NCBI GenBank assembly: GCA_027533385.1
Contig: JAPZUE010000077.1
Coordinates: 1 to 49,449, forward strand
Source: Rhizobium sp.
GTDB lineage: Bacteria > Pseudomonadota > Alphaproteobacteria > Rhizobiales > Rhizobiaceae
Length of the DNA stretch: 49,449 nt
Direction: 5' to 3'
A model generated the notes under the pieces. The model was given only the letters and a program-made list of their open reading frames with translations, was not told the origin of the DNA and made no database searches. Made by a program: the position numbers and the translations under genes. Positions 9,144-17,061 of this stretch are shown here, piece by piece (positions within the stretch are counted from its first letter, which is position 1; every line of letters starts with the position of its first letter).

Positions 9144-11230
9144 TGGGTCGGCCGAGGCGCATCGGGATCAGCATCGGGGCGGTAGCCATCGCGGCCACCG
9201 CCTCGCTCGCTGGGCTCGATTGGGCAGACAGAAACTACCCTCCCCCGTTGGAGGAAGCGCGGGAGGTATCGACCGAAATCCTCGATCGTGACGGCCAGCT
9301 CTTGCGCGCCTTCGCGACCCGCGAAGGTCTCTGGCGGCTTGAGACCACAATCGATGACGTCGATCCGGCCTTGCTGCGCATGCTCGTCGCCTATGAGGAC
9401 CGCCGCTATCAGAGCCATTCCGGCGTCGATCTCCTGGCGCTGGGTCGCGCCGCCTGGCAGCTTGCCACGAATGGCCGCATCGTCTCGGGCGCCTCGACGC
9501 TTTCCATGCAGGTCGCCCGCCTGATCGAACCCCGTCGGGAACGTTCGGTCAGCGCCAAGCTCATCCAGATCGCCCGCGCGATCCAGATCGAGCGGCGCCT
9601 GTCGAAGACCGAAATCCTCAACCTCTACCTCACCCACGCCCCCTATGGCGGCAATCTCGAAGGCGTGCGCGCGGCAAGCCTTGCCTGGTTCGGCAAGGAG
9701 CCCAAACGCCTGTCGACAGCCGAGGCAGCGCTGTTGGTCGCCCTGCCCCAGCTGCCCGAAAAGCGCCGCCCGGACCGTTACCGCGACAATGCGTTCGAAG
9801 CCCGCAAGCGGGTTCTCGAACGCGCCCGCGAGGCAGAGGTCGTCGACGAGACAGAAGTCGAGCTGGCGCTCAACGCCTCGCTGCCGACCGTGCGGCGTCA
9901 GTTACCGGCGCTGGCGCCCCATCTCGCAGACGCTGCTCGGCGCAAGACGCCCGAGGCCAGCACCCACCAGACCACCATCCTGCGACCCGTCCAGGAAACC
10001 CTGGAAAAGGTGGCGCTCGAAGCGGGCCGCAAGCTCGACCCCAAGGTCTCGCTAGCCCTACTGATGGCCGATGCCACCACCGGCGAGATCGTCGCCGAAG
10101 TCGGGGCAGCCAATTACTTCGATGCATCCCGCTCCGGCTGGATCGACATGACGCGGGCGGAGCGCTCGCCCGGCTCGGCGCTGAAACCCTTCATCTACGG
10201 CCTGGCCTTCGAGCAGGGTCTGGTCGCCCAGGAAACCATCGTCGAGGATCGCCCGGCCGACTTCTTCGGCTACCGCCCGAAGAATTTCGACATGCAGTAT
10301 CAGGGGGATGTCAGCATCCGCCAGGCGCTACAGCTGTCGCTGAACGTGCCCGCCGTGCGCCTTCTCGATGCCGTCGGCCCCTCGCGTCTCATGGTGCGCC
10401 TGCGCCGCGCCGGCGTGACGCTAAAGCTCCCGCCGAACGAGGCTCCAGGTTTGGCGATTGCGCTTGGCGGTGCGGGCATCACGCTGAAGGATCTCGTGCA
10501 ACTCTATGCAGGCCTCGCCAATCGCGAACAGCCAGTGCGGCTCGGTGACGGCATCCGTGACAAGGCCGAACTTGTTGACAAAGAGCCGCTTTTCGAACCC
10601 ACAGCCGCCTGGACGGTGGCAGACGTGCTCGGCGACGTCCTGCCGCCAACGGGAAGCCCGCCCGCCGGCATCGCTTACAAGACGGGGACCAGCTACGGCT
10701 ATCGTGACGCCTGGTCGGTCGGTTATGACGGTCGCTATGTCTTGGGCGTCTGGATCGGCCGACCGGACAATGCCGCAGTCCCCGGCATCTCGGGCTATCA
10801 GACGGCAGCCCCGATCCTTTTCGAGGCCTTCGCAAAATCCGGTCTTGCGGGGACCGCCCTGCCCCGCCCGCCAATCGGCGCCAACCGCATCGCCGCCTCC
10901 GACCTGCCGCAGTCCCTGCGCCGCTTCTCCGTCGATCCAAACGGCCTCATCTCCGTCTCGGCCCGCGAGCGCCCACCCCAGATCGTCTATCCGCTCGAAG
11001 GCTCAGTGCTGGAACTCGGCAAAGGCCCGGATGGAAAGCCCCTGCCGGTCGTCATGAAGATGCAGGCCGGCCGCGCACCGTTCCGCTGGCTGGTCGACGG
11101 CAAGCCGATGAGCGACAGCACCCGAAGACGAACCGGCGAATGGCGCCCGATAGGCACAGGCCAGTCAACCCTGACCGTCATCGACGCGGACGGTCGGGCC
11201 GCATCGGTGAATGTCTTCATTCGGAACTGA
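9143..11230 (+). CDS. pbpC: Penicillin-binding protein 1C
   Basis: This 695-residue class A penicillin-binding protein has an N-terminal membrane anchor (about residues 7-25). The glycosyltransferase family 51 domain shows YEDRRYQSHSGVDLLALGRA and GASTLSMQVARLIEP. The transpeptidase domain carries the active-site serine in SALK (Ser345-x-x-Lys348), SLN (from about 400) and KTGTS (Lys513). A BiPBP_C-type domain ends the protein, typical of PBP1C. It should polymerise and possibly crosslink peptidoglycan on the periplasmic side. Its ATG overlaps the stop of the alpha-2-macroglobulin gene by one base, so the two are translationally coupled. All catalytic motifs look intact. Confidence 0.95.
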   Translation: MGRPRRIGISIGAVAIAATASLAGLDWADRNYPPPLEEAREVSTEILDRDGQLLRAFATREGLWRLETTIDDVDPALLRMLVAYEDRRYQSHSGVDLLALGRAAWQLATNGRIVSGASTLSMQVARLIEPRRERSVSAKLIQIARAIQIERRLSKTEILNLYLTHAPYGGNLEGVRAASLAWFGKEPKRLSTAEAALLVALPQLPEKRRPDRYRDNAFEARKRVLERAREAEVVDETEVELALNASLPTVRRQLPALAPHLADAARRKTPEASTHQTTILRPVQETLEKVALEAGRKLDPKVSLALLMADATTGEIVAEVGAANYFDASRSGWIDMTRAERSPGSALKPFIYGLAFEQGLVAQETIVEDRPADFFGYRPKNFDMQYQGDVSIRQALQLSLNVPAVRLLDAVGPSRLMVRLRRAGVTLKLPPNEAPGLAIALGGAGITLKDLVQLYAGLANREQPVRLGDGIRDKAELVDKEPLFEPTAAWTVADVLGDVLPPTGSPPAGIAYKTGTSYGYRDAWSVGYDGRYVLGVWIGRPDNAAVPGISGYQTAAPILFEAFAKSGLAGTALPRPPIGANRIAASDLPQSLRRFSVDPNGLISVSARERPPQIVYPLEGSVLELGKGPDGKPLPVVMKMQAGRAPFRWLVDGKPMSDSTRRRTGEWRPIGTGQSTLTVIDADGRAASVNVFIRN

Positions 11231-11316
11231 AAGCTCGGCACGGAGCCAACGTGATCCGATACGGAGCAGCTGCCGTAGTGCACCCCGTTAACCCTTTCGA
11301 ACGGGAGATCTTCGAA

Positions 11317-11718
11317 ATGACCAGCAGCATGCGTGCCGGACTGATCACGCTCCTGACGATCGCGTTCATCGCCCCGACAGCCATGGCGAATGAGCGCTTC
11401 ACGGCCTCCGCCATCAAGGAAGAAATTATCGGCAAGCGGATCTACCTCGCCGTGCCCTTCGGCGGCGAATTCCCACTCAACTATCGCCCCAACGGCCAGG
11501 TGGACGGTTCTGGTGAGGCTCTGGGCCTTGGTCGCTTCGCAAAGCCGAACGACAAGGGCAAGTGGTGGATCAATGGTGACCGCCTCTGCCAGCAGTTCAC
11601 GAGTTGGTACAAGGGCGAACCCATGTGCTTCGAGCTGATCCGCACCGGCGACAAGCGCCTGAAATGGATCCGCGACAACGGACAAACCGGGACGGCCCGC
11701 ATCGGCAGCAGCATCTGA
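11317..11718 (+). CDS. Small exported protein of unknown function
   Basis: The product is 133 residues. The ATG at 11317 was chosen because ACGGGAGA precedes it and a signal peptide begins there (MTSSMRAGLITLLTIAFIAP, cleavage near TAMA/NE). The frame is open further upstream but without export features. The mature part has two cysteines (LCQQF and MCFEL, 14 residues apart), which could form a disulfide, and several Trp/Lys-rich strands (KGKWWINGDRLC). It resembles the many small secreted rhizobial proteins of this size, but I do not recognise a named family. It lies 86 bp after pbpC on the same strand and could be co-transcribed. Confidence 0.7.
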   Translation: MTSSMRAGLITLLTIAFIAPTAMANERFTASAIKEEIIGKRIYLAVPFGGEFPLNYRPNGQVDGSGEALGLGRFAKPNDKGKWWINGDRLCQQFTSWYKGEPMCFELIRTGDKRLKWIRDNGQTGTARIGSSI

Positions 11719-11781
11719 AGCGGCTTGTCGCTCTGACACGGGGTCATTATCCTCTGTCTCGGACGGAGAATGAGGACCCCG

Positions 11782-12198
11782 ATGGCAGATTTGAAAGACC
11801 GACCGATCGGCGCAACCGCGACACTCGGAAAGGCTGGATATCCGTCAATTCGCTCAAAAACGGGCGGCGAACTGCAAATCGTGACCGGTTCGAGTGAACC
11901 GGGCTTCAATCCGCTCGACCTGCTTCTGGCATCCCTCGCCGCCTGCATGAGCATGAGTGCACGCATTGCCGCGCGCGAACTTGGCCTCACGCGAAACTTC
12001 GAAGGTGTTGAGGTGGCCGTCAGCGGTGACAAAGCCAAGGACGGCCCATCGCGTTTTGTCGCCTTCATCGTGAGAATGGACTTTCATGGTGCGCTCGACC
12101 TGGAGCAGCAACAGGCTATTGCCCACCGCGCCGAAGAGATCTGCACCGTCAGCAACAGCCTCGCCGTGCGTCCCACATTGCTCATCGGCAATTCTTAG
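11782..12198 (+). CDS. OsmC-family peroxide-reducing protein
   Basis: The product is 138 residues, normal for OsmC/Ohr proteins. The start at 11782 is preferred over the ATG at 11770 because GAGGA lies five bases upstream of it. The family's two redox cysteines are in place: Cys55 in PLDLLLASLAACMSMSA and Cys121 in EEICTVSNSLA. OsmC proteins are cytoplasmic thiol peroxidases that reduce organic hydroperoxides. The C-terminal VRPTLLIGN is also typical. The spacing and lack of Ohr-specific motifs favour general OsmC rather than Ohr. Confidence 0.9.
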   Translation: MADLKDRPIGATATLGKAGYPSIRSKTGGELQIVTGSSEPGFNPLDLLLASLAACMSMSARIAARELGLTRNFEGVEVAVSGDKAKDGPSRFVAFIVRMDFHGALDLEQQQAIAHRAEEICTVSNSLAVRPTLLIGNS

Positions 12199-12415
12199 CA
12201 CGAGAGAAGCCGCTACCTCAAACCGTCGCGAGGCATAGAGCTACGGTCTTCGGCTGCGGAGGAGAACGATCGAGGCAATGCCATTTTCGGATGAATCGTT
12301 TTCGCCCAATACGATCAACTCTGCGGCTCCATCGGCCTGCAATCTTGACGTTCGATCAACATTCGTTAACAAGAATGTGAGGCGCCGTGATTTCAGCATC
12401 ACCGCGTCCGAACCT

Positions 12416-12583
12416 GGTGCCGGGCCCCTCTGGCGAGAGTATACGGCGCTCTCGTGATGTCGGTACCGCCAGCAATTTGAGCCGGCGGATTCTAGAACAA
12501 TGAACACTTGGATCATGCTTCATGCGAAGGCGTGCAGGGCGCTTCGCATCTCCACCACCTCTATGTCCTCCAGCCAGGAGGAC
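12416..12583 (+). promoter_or_regulatory. Structured 5' leader with hairpin over the Shine-Dalgarno of the DUF475/TerC gene
   Basis: The gene-free stretch 12199-12588 is 390 bp. Its right part folds into ordered stems: GGTGCCG (12416-12422) with CGGTACC (12461-12467) enclosing CGAGAG/CTCTCG (12434-12439, 12449-12454); ATGCGAAG with CTTCGCAT (12522-12529, 12542-12549); and GTCCTCC with GGAGGAC (12565-12571, 12577-12583) around the loop AGCCA. The last stem buries the ribosome site. Such a chain of stems ending in SD sequestration is what a riboswitch or other cis-regulatory RNA looks like. A terC RNA motif has been described upstream of TerC-family genes in Alphaproteobacteria; this may be a member, but I could not test a covariance model. 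I see no yybP-ykoY signature. The part 12199-12415 shows nothing recognisable. Confidence 0.6.
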
Positions 12584-12588
12584 CGCTC

Positions 12589-13692
12589 GTGAGCGTAGCA
12601 GCAACAACGGGTGGCAATTCCACCCTCGGTTACTTCCGCTGGGCCTTCATCGTCACGGCGATTGGCCTCGTGCTCGGCGCAGCCCTCGGCTGGCAGATGA
12701 GCGGCACCATCGCCGGCATGGCAACCATCTTCTTCATCTGCTCGGTCTTGGCGGTTCTGGAGATTTCATTGTCCTTCGACAATGCGATCGTCAACGCCAA
12801 CAAGCTCAAGGACATGACGCCTGTCTGGCAGCGACGCTTCCTCACCTGGGGCATCATCATCGCCGTCTTCGGCATGCGCATCGTCTTCCCGCTGCTCATC
12901 GTCGTCATCGCAGCGCAGATCGGCCCGATCGAAGCGGTGATCCTCGCGGCCCGCGAGCCGGCGGAATATGCCCGCATCATGAACGAGGCGCATCTGCCGA
13001 TCGCGGCCTTCGGTGGCACCTTCCTGATGATGGTCGGCCTGAGCTATTTCTTCAATCATGAGAAGGACGTGCACTGGATCGAATGGATCGAGAAGCACAT
13101 GGCGCGCTCGGCCTCGATCAAGGGTATCGAGATCGCTGTCGTTCTTCTTCTCATCCTGCTCTTTTCCAACCTCCTGGAAGGCGAGGAAGCAACGACCTTC
13201 GTCTACTCGGCCATCTACGGTCTGGTGACCTTCCTGGCTGTCGAAGTCCTGGGCGGTCTGCTCGATGCATCCCAGAGGGCGATGAGCGAAGCCGCCAAGG
13301 GTGGTCTCGGCGCCTTTATCTATCTCGAAGTGCTGGACGCCAGCTTCTCCTTCGATGGCGTCATCGGTGCCTTCGCGCTGACGCAGAACCTCTTCATCAT
13401 CGCGATCGGTCTTGGTATCGGCGCAATGTATGTGCGCTCGATGACCATCATGCTGGTCGAGAAGGGCACGCTGGCAGAGTACCGCTATCTGGAACACGGC
13501 GCCTTCTACGCCATCCTGATCCTGTCGGTGATCATGTATGTGCAAACGCTGTTCCACATCCCGGAAGTCATCACGGGCCTCGGTGGCGCAGCGCTGATCG
13601 GCATCTCGCTGTGGTCCTCGATCAAGTACAATCGCGAAGAACGCGCCGAAGAAGAGCGTCTCGCCCGCGAGACCGTCGCAGAGAACATCTGA
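12589..13692 (+). CDS. DUF475 / TerC-superfamily integral membrane protein
   Basis: The product is 367 residues starting at GTG 12589, with AGGAGG six bases upstream (12576-12581). Upstream in-frame codons lie inside the folded leader and are rejected. The protein has about nine hydrophobic segments and two matching acidic motifs typical of TerC-type exporters: LEISLSFDNAIVNANKL near residue 55 and LEVLDASFSFDGVIGAFA near 245. The paired Asp residues in SFDN and SFDG probably bind metal. TerC relatives export Mn2+ or calcium; the substrate here is not known. The 5' leader suggests metal- or pH-responsive control of translation. A strong terminator follows at 13715. Confidence 0.85.
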   Translation: MSVAATTGGNSTLGYFRWAFIVTAIGLVLGAALGWQMSGTIAGMATIFFICSVLAVLEISLSFDNAIVNANKLKDMTPVWQRRFLTWGIIIAVFGMRIVFPLLIVVIAAQIGPIEAVILAAREPAEYARIMNEAHLPIAAFGGTFLMMVGLSYFFNHEKDVHWIEWIEKHMARSASIKGIEIAVVLLLILLFSNLLEGEEATTFVYSAIYGLVTFLAVEVLGGLLDASQRAMSEAAKGGLGAFIYLEVLDASFSFDGVIGAFALTQNLFIIAIGLGIGAMYVRSMTIMLVEKGTLAEYRYLEHGAFYAILILSVIMYVQTLFHIPEVITGLGGAALIGISLWSSIKYNREERAEEERLARETVAENI

Positions 13693-13714
13693 TCGGGCCA
13701 TTTGGGAAAAACAG

Positions 13715-13742
13715 GAGGCCGGCGTCCACGCCGGCTTCTTTC
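13715..13742 (+). terminator. Rho-independent terminator after the DUF475/TerC gene
   Basis: GCCGGCG (13718-13724) pairs with CGCCGGC (13729-13735) around TCCA and is followed by TTCTTTCGTTT. It begins 23 bases after the stop and also lies just past the stop of the convergent 59-residue gene. Confidence 0.85.
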
Positions 13743-13762
13743 GTTTCAAGGTATTGAAGGCT

Positions 13763-13942
13763 TCAATCCGGCCCGACATCGCTGCCCCGGGAGCCAATCT
13801 CGGGAAGCGATCCCGCTCCCGGCGTCTTCATCGGGTCTTGAAGCTCGGGCTTATCGTGCGGACCTGCCGCCGGCATGGTCTCTGCCCTCGACTTTGCTCC
13901 GGTGGTCTGACGCTTCTGCGCCTTCTCGATCTCTTCGGTCAT
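13763..13942 (-). CDS. Small acidic/basic hydrophilic protein, 59 residues
   Basis: An open frame of 60 codons starts at ATG 13942 and ends with TGA at 13763. It encodes a hydrophilic protein beginning MTEEIEKAQKRQTTGAKSRA, rich in Pro, Gly and charged residues, and probably disordered. There is no signal peptide or membrane segment. Codon use is like the neighbours (GAG, AAG, GGC and CCG preferred), and a good GGAG ribosome site lies nine bases upstream, which supports a real gene. I do not recognise the family. The ribosome site lies in the 3' arm of a perfect hairpin (13949-13969), which suggests translational control. It converges on the DUF475/TerC gene. Confidence 0.65.
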   Translation of the reverse strand: MTEEIEKAQKRQTTGAKSRAETMPAAGPHDKPELQDPMKTPGAGSLPEIGSRGSDVGPD

Positions 13943-13948
13943 GGAAAC

Positions 13949-13969
13949 TCTCCGTTGATGGAACGGAGA
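13949..13969 (-). promoter_or_regulatory. Hairpin covering the Shine-Dalgarno of the 59-residue gene
   Basis: TCTCCGTT (13949-13956) and AACGGAGA (13962-13969) are perfect 8-bp complements around a five-base loop. On the minus strand the arm nearest the start codon contains the GGAG ribosome site of the gene beginning at 13942. The geometry fits an RNA thermometer or protein-gated translation switch. Confidence 0.55.
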
Positions 13970-14148
13970 AACATGCAGCGCGCCTCAAGGTTCCCCGATC
14001 CAGGTATGCAACGAGAGGCAGGCGAACGCGCCGATCGGGCTCGCCACCGGATGACCTTACGGCAGGCCCGCAGCCAAAACCGACACGACCGCCTTGTGTG
14101 GCCTGAAAGCGCTCCTACATCTGCGCAGTGACAGGAGATAAAACACCC

Positions 14149-14787
14149 ATGAACAGCGCAGCGCCGCATGACGAACCGGCTGCAGAGACCGGCGTAGCCT
14201 CCCGGCGTCTTGCGAGGTTGAGAGCCCATGCAGCGGAGGCAGGCTCGGTGTCTTTGGATGAACTGATGTCGGCCATGGGCCGCAGCAGCATCGCCTTTGC
14301 GATCCTTATTCTCTCGCTTCCGGCTCTCACCCCGATCCCGGGACCTTTCGGCCTCGTCTTCGGCAGCTGTCTTGCCATCGTGTCGCTGCAGATCATCGCC
14401 GGCTTCCGACGGATCTGGCTGCCGCAATTCCTCGGGCGCCGCCAGGTATCCGGCAACACGATCGATCTGATGGTCCGCTATACGGCCCCCATGGTCGCAC
14501 GCATGGAAACGCTCTTGCGCAAGAACCGTATGCGCCACTTCGCCGGCCCCAGAGCACAGGCCTTTCTCGGCGTTCCGGTGCTGCTGCTGGCAATTGCAGT
14601 CGCGCTCCCGATCCCCTTCGGCAATCTTCTGCCCGTAGCCGCCCTCGTCATGATCGCGCTGGGTCTGATGGAACGAGATGGTCTGGTGACAATCCTTGGT
14701 CTGGCGATGGCTGTTATTGCCCTCGGTGCGACCGGCGGTCTGGTCTATGCGGCAGCCTGGGGACTGGGCTCGATTGTCGGCCCCTGA
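14149..14787 (+). CDS. ExoD-family membrane protein
   Basis: The product is 212 residues. The ATG at 14149 is chosen with AGGAGA upstream; an in-frame GTG at 14128 would place the ribosome site inside the gene. The pattern fits the ExoD family (PF06055): a cytoplasmic N-terminal helix (RLARLRAHAAEAGSVSLDEL), then hydrophobic segments including ALTPIPGPFGLVFGSCLA, a cytoplasmic RLLRKNRM-like loop, and three more segments to the C-terminus. Family members affect exopolysaccharide production and alkaline tolerance in rhizobia; the molecular activity is unknown. It is followed by the divergently regulated ECF unit on the same strand. Confidence 0.82.
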   Translation: MNSAAPHDEPAAETGVASRRLARLRAHAAEAGSVSLDELMSAMGRSSIAFAILILSLPALTPIPGPFGLVFGSCLAIVSLQIIAGFRRIWLPQFLGRRQVSGNTIDLMVRYTAPMVARMETLLRKNRMRHFAGPRAQAFLGVPVLLLAIAVALPIPFGNLLPVAALVMIALGLMERDGLVTILGLAMAVIALGATGGLVYAAAWGLGSIVGP

Positions 14788-14806
14788 AAAAAATCTTTTG
14801 TCCGAT

Positions 14807-14834
14807 GGAATAGGATCATCTCGAGCTTCGTATA
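14807..14834 (+). promoter_or_regulatory. ECF-type promoter of the sigma factor gene
   Basis: GGAATA (14807-14812) and CGTATA (14829-14834) are separated by 16 bases, the layout of ECF sigma promoters (GGAA at -35, CGT at -10). It lies directly in front of the sigma gene, which suggests autoregulation. The ATG at 14842 falls where transcription should start, so the message may be leaderless. Confidence 0.55.
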
Positions 14835-14841
14835 CTAGGGC

Positions 14842-15387
14842 ATGACGACGAACTCGAACCCGTTCAATGTGATTGGCCAGCTCGCAGCTTTGCGACGCTA
14901 CGCCCGTTCGCTCGTCAGAAATCCGGACGAGGCGGAAGATCTGGTCCACGACGCACTCGTGCGGGCGCTGGAGCGCAAGTCGACCTTCCGAACCGGCGGC
15001 AGCATTCGCAACTGGCTGATGTCGATCCTGCACAACACGCATGTCGATCGCCTGCGTCACGACCGTGCAGTCAACCGCCGTCACGACGCGGCCGTCGACC
15101 TGGCCGATGTTGTTGCCCCGGCCGGTCAGGAGCATTCGGTCCGCCTGTCCCAGGTTCGTGATGCGTTTCTGTCCTTGCCGGATGAGCAGCGCGAAGCCCT
15201 GCATCTCGTGGCCATCGAAGAGCTTTCCTACCAGGAAGCCGCCGATGTCCTGAACATTCCCGTCGGCACGCTGATGTCTCGCGTCTCCCGCGCCCGCGCC
15301 CGCTTGAGGGCGATGGAAGGCGGCGAGGAGACGAGCGCCGTGCCCCACCTCAGAATTGTTGGAGGAAACCCCGATGACCAGCAATGA
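14842..15387 (+). CDS. ECF RNA polymerase sigma factor
   Basis: The product is 181 residues. Region 2 is at about residues 12-80 (LRRYARSLVRNPDEAEDLVH, then the -10 recognition helix GGSIRNWLMSILHNTHVDRL). Region 4 is at about 105-160 (LSLPDEQREALHLVAIEELS, then YQEAADVLNIPVGTLMSRVS), the -35 binding HTH. There is no region 1.1 or 3, as expected for ECF factors. No proper Shine-Dalgarno precedes the ATG (only AGGG, one base away), which fits leaderless translation from the promoter at 14807. Its end overlaps the anti-sigma start by 14 bases. The likely role is an envelope or oxidative stress response; the signal is unknown. Confidence 0.93.
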   Translation: MTTNSNPFNVIGQLAALRRYARSLVRNPDEAEDLVHDALVRALERKSTFRTGGSIRNWLMSILHNTHVDRLRHDRAVNRRHDAAVDLADVVAPAGQEHSVRLSQVRDAFLSLPDEQREALHLVAIEELSYQEAADVLNIPVGTLMSRVSRARARLRAMEGGEETSAVPHLRIVGGNPDDQQ

Positions 15388-16147
15388 TCCCGTGATCGAG
15401 GCCGACCTGCACGCCTATGTCGATGACCAGCTGGATGTCGCCCGTCGCATCGAGGTCGAGGCCTACCTGTCGGAGAATCCGACGATCGCTGCGAAAGTGA
15501 TGGCGGATCTGCGGGTGCGTGACGAGCTGAGGCTGGCTCTGGCCGGCATGCCGTCGGTCGTGCGTCAGGACACCCGCGAAGCGGCCCGGGCCCTCGAAAG
15601 TGCCTTCAACCGCCCGCGCACCTTCGATGTAATGCGACGCGCAGCCGCGGTCGTTCTTCTGGTCGGTGCCGGGTGGATCGCCCATGGCTGGATCGCGCCT
15701 GGCAGCATCGGCGAAGTGGTGGCCTCGGTCCCGCCGCCGCAGTTCGTCGAGGAAGCCATGCGCGCCCATCAGACGGCGGAACTGCGCGAGCAGATGCCGT
15801 CGCAGACGGAAGTCAGCCGCTTCGACCCGGCCGAAATCCGTTCAGCAACCGCGATCGTTCTGCCGACCATGCCGGCGGAATGGTCGGTGCGCGACGCCCA
15901 GGTTTTCCCCTCCACCTACGGCCCGAGTGTCGAGCTTGAGGTGGAGCCCCAATCCGGCGAGAGGCTGTCCCTCTTCGCCGTCCGGCCTGGCAACTTCTCG
16001 GTTCAGCAGGTTCTGCTGAAGCAGGAGGGCCAGACCAACGCAGCCTATTGGCAGATCGGCGAGGTTGCCTACGCGCTGATCTCCGAAACCGAAAACCCGG
16101 ACAAGCTGGCCGAACAGGCCCGCAAGCTTGCCCGGACCCTTTACTGA
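15374..16147 (+). CDS. Membrane anti-sigma factor
   Basis: The product is 257 residues. The ATG at 15374 follows GGAGGAA; an in-frame ATG 18 bases earlier lacks that spacing. The N-terminal segment (about residues 8-50, ADLHAYVDDQLDVARRIEVE, LRVRDELR) is the anti-sigma domain that should hold the ECF factor. It lacks the HxxxCxxC zinc motif. One membrane helix follows at about 89-107 (AAAVVLLVGAGWIAHGW). The C-terminal 150 residues are periplasmic and probably sense the signal. It overlaps the sigma gene by 14 bases, so the two are made in fixed ratio. No site-1 protease is encoded nearby. Confidence 0.88.
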   Translation: MTSNDPVIEADLHAYVDDQLDVARRIEVEAYLSENPTIAAKVMADLRVRDELRLALAGMPSVVRQDTREAARALESAFNRPRTFDVMRRAAAVVLLVGAGWIAHGWIAPGSIGEVVASVPPPQFVEEAMRAHQTAELREQMPSQTEVSRFDPAEIRSATAIVLPTMPAEWSVRDAQVFPSTYGPSVELEVEPQSGERLSLFAVRPGNFSVQQVLLKQEGQTNAAYWQIGEVAYALISETENPDKLAEQARKLARTLY

Positions 16148-16170
16148 TCCATTCAAGGAGGTAACTGACC

Positions 16171-16890
16171 ATGGATCCTATCCAGAACCGCTTCGGCTAC
16201 GGCGCTCAGGCCCAGTCCGCGGCACTTTTCGACGAAGGTCTGCGCAAGCACATGCTGCGCGTCTACAACTACATGGGTCTCGGACTGGTCATCACCGGTA
16301 TCGTCGCCTTCGTGGTCAGCCAGACGCCGGCGCTTTACGTCCCGATCTTCCAGACCCCGCTGAAGTGGGTCGTGATGCTGGCCCCGCTGGCATTCGTCTT
16401 CTTCTTCTCGTTCCGCATCCACGCGATGTCGGCCGCCACCGCGCAAATGGCCTTCTGGGCCTTTGCCGCCGTGATGGGTCTGTCGCTGGCCTCGGTCTTC
16501 CTGGTCTTCACCGGAACCTCGATCGCCCGCACCTTCTTCATCACCGCGACCATGTTCGGCGCAATGAGCCTCTACGGCTACACGACCAAGCGTGACCTGT
16601 CGCAGTTCGGCTCGTTCCTGATGATGGGTCTGATCGGTGTCGTCATCGCCTCGATCGTCAACATCTTCCTCGGCTCGAGCGCCCTGCAGTTCGCGATCTC
16701 GGTCATCGGCGTCGTCGTCTTCGTCGGCCTGACCGCCTGGGACACGCAGAACATCAAGGAACAGTATGCCGAAAACTACGACCAGGAGAGCCAGCAGAAG
16801 CTCGCCGTCTTCGGCGCCCTTTCGCTCTACCTGAACTTCGTCAACCTGTTCCAGCTGCTGCTGAGCCTGACCGGTCAGCGCGAAGAATAA
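16171..16890 (+). CDS. Bax inhibitor-1 / YccA family membrane protein
   Basis: The product is 239 residues with seven predicted membrane helices, starting after a very strong AAGGAGGT site. Family marks include LRKHMLRVYNYMGLGLVITG near residue 25 and the C-terminal AWDTQNIKEQYAENYDQESQ, with acidic residues that in the BsYetJ homologue form a pH-gated calcium leak. Relatives in bacteria (YbhL, YccA) also bind FtsH. The gene lies 23 bp after the anti-sigma gene and may be part of the ECF regulon. It ends with a strong terminator at 16925. Confidence 0.93.
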   Translation: MDPIQNRFGYGAQAQSAALFDEGLRKHMLRVYNYMGLGLVITGIVAFVVSQTPALYVPIFQTPLKWVVMLAPLAFVFFFSFRIHAMSAATAQMAFWAFAAVMGLSLASVFLVFTGTSIARTFFITATMFGAMSLYGYTTKRDLSQFGSFLMMGLIGVVIASIVNIFLGSSALQFAISVIGVVVFVGLTAWDTQNIKEQYAENYDQESQQKLAVFGALSLYLNFVNLFQLLLSLTGQREE

Positions 16891-16924
16891 GATAAAAACG
16901 CGTCGGGAGAACGCTTGAACAGGA

Positions 16925-16953
16925 AACGCCCGGGCATTGTCCCGGGCGTTTTC
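16925..16953 (+). terminator. Rho-independent terminator of the sigma/anti-sigma/BI-1 unit
   Basis: AACGCCCGGG (16925-16934) pairs perfectly with CCCGGGCGTT (16941-16950) around CATTGT, followed by TTC. The ten-pair GC-rich stem ends the BI-1 transcript. Confidence 0.88.
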
Positions 16954-17061
16954 ACGAGATGGGTCGAGGGCTTTCGCCACTTCGAATATGACACATCGCA
17001 ACCACGACGCATCTTGTCAGCTCACAATATCAGGCGCGAGGTTCACGCCGAAACCATGTCG

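Noticed and set aside
12199..12588. A yybP-ykoY manganese riboswitch in the DUF475/TerC leader
   Set aside because: The conserved loop sequences of that riboswitch are not seen; only the general idea of a structured leader is supported.
16148..16170. A ybhL RNA motif upstream of the BI-1 gene
   Set aside because: Only 23 bp separate it from the anti-sigma gene and they hold little more than the ribosome site, leaving no room for the motif.
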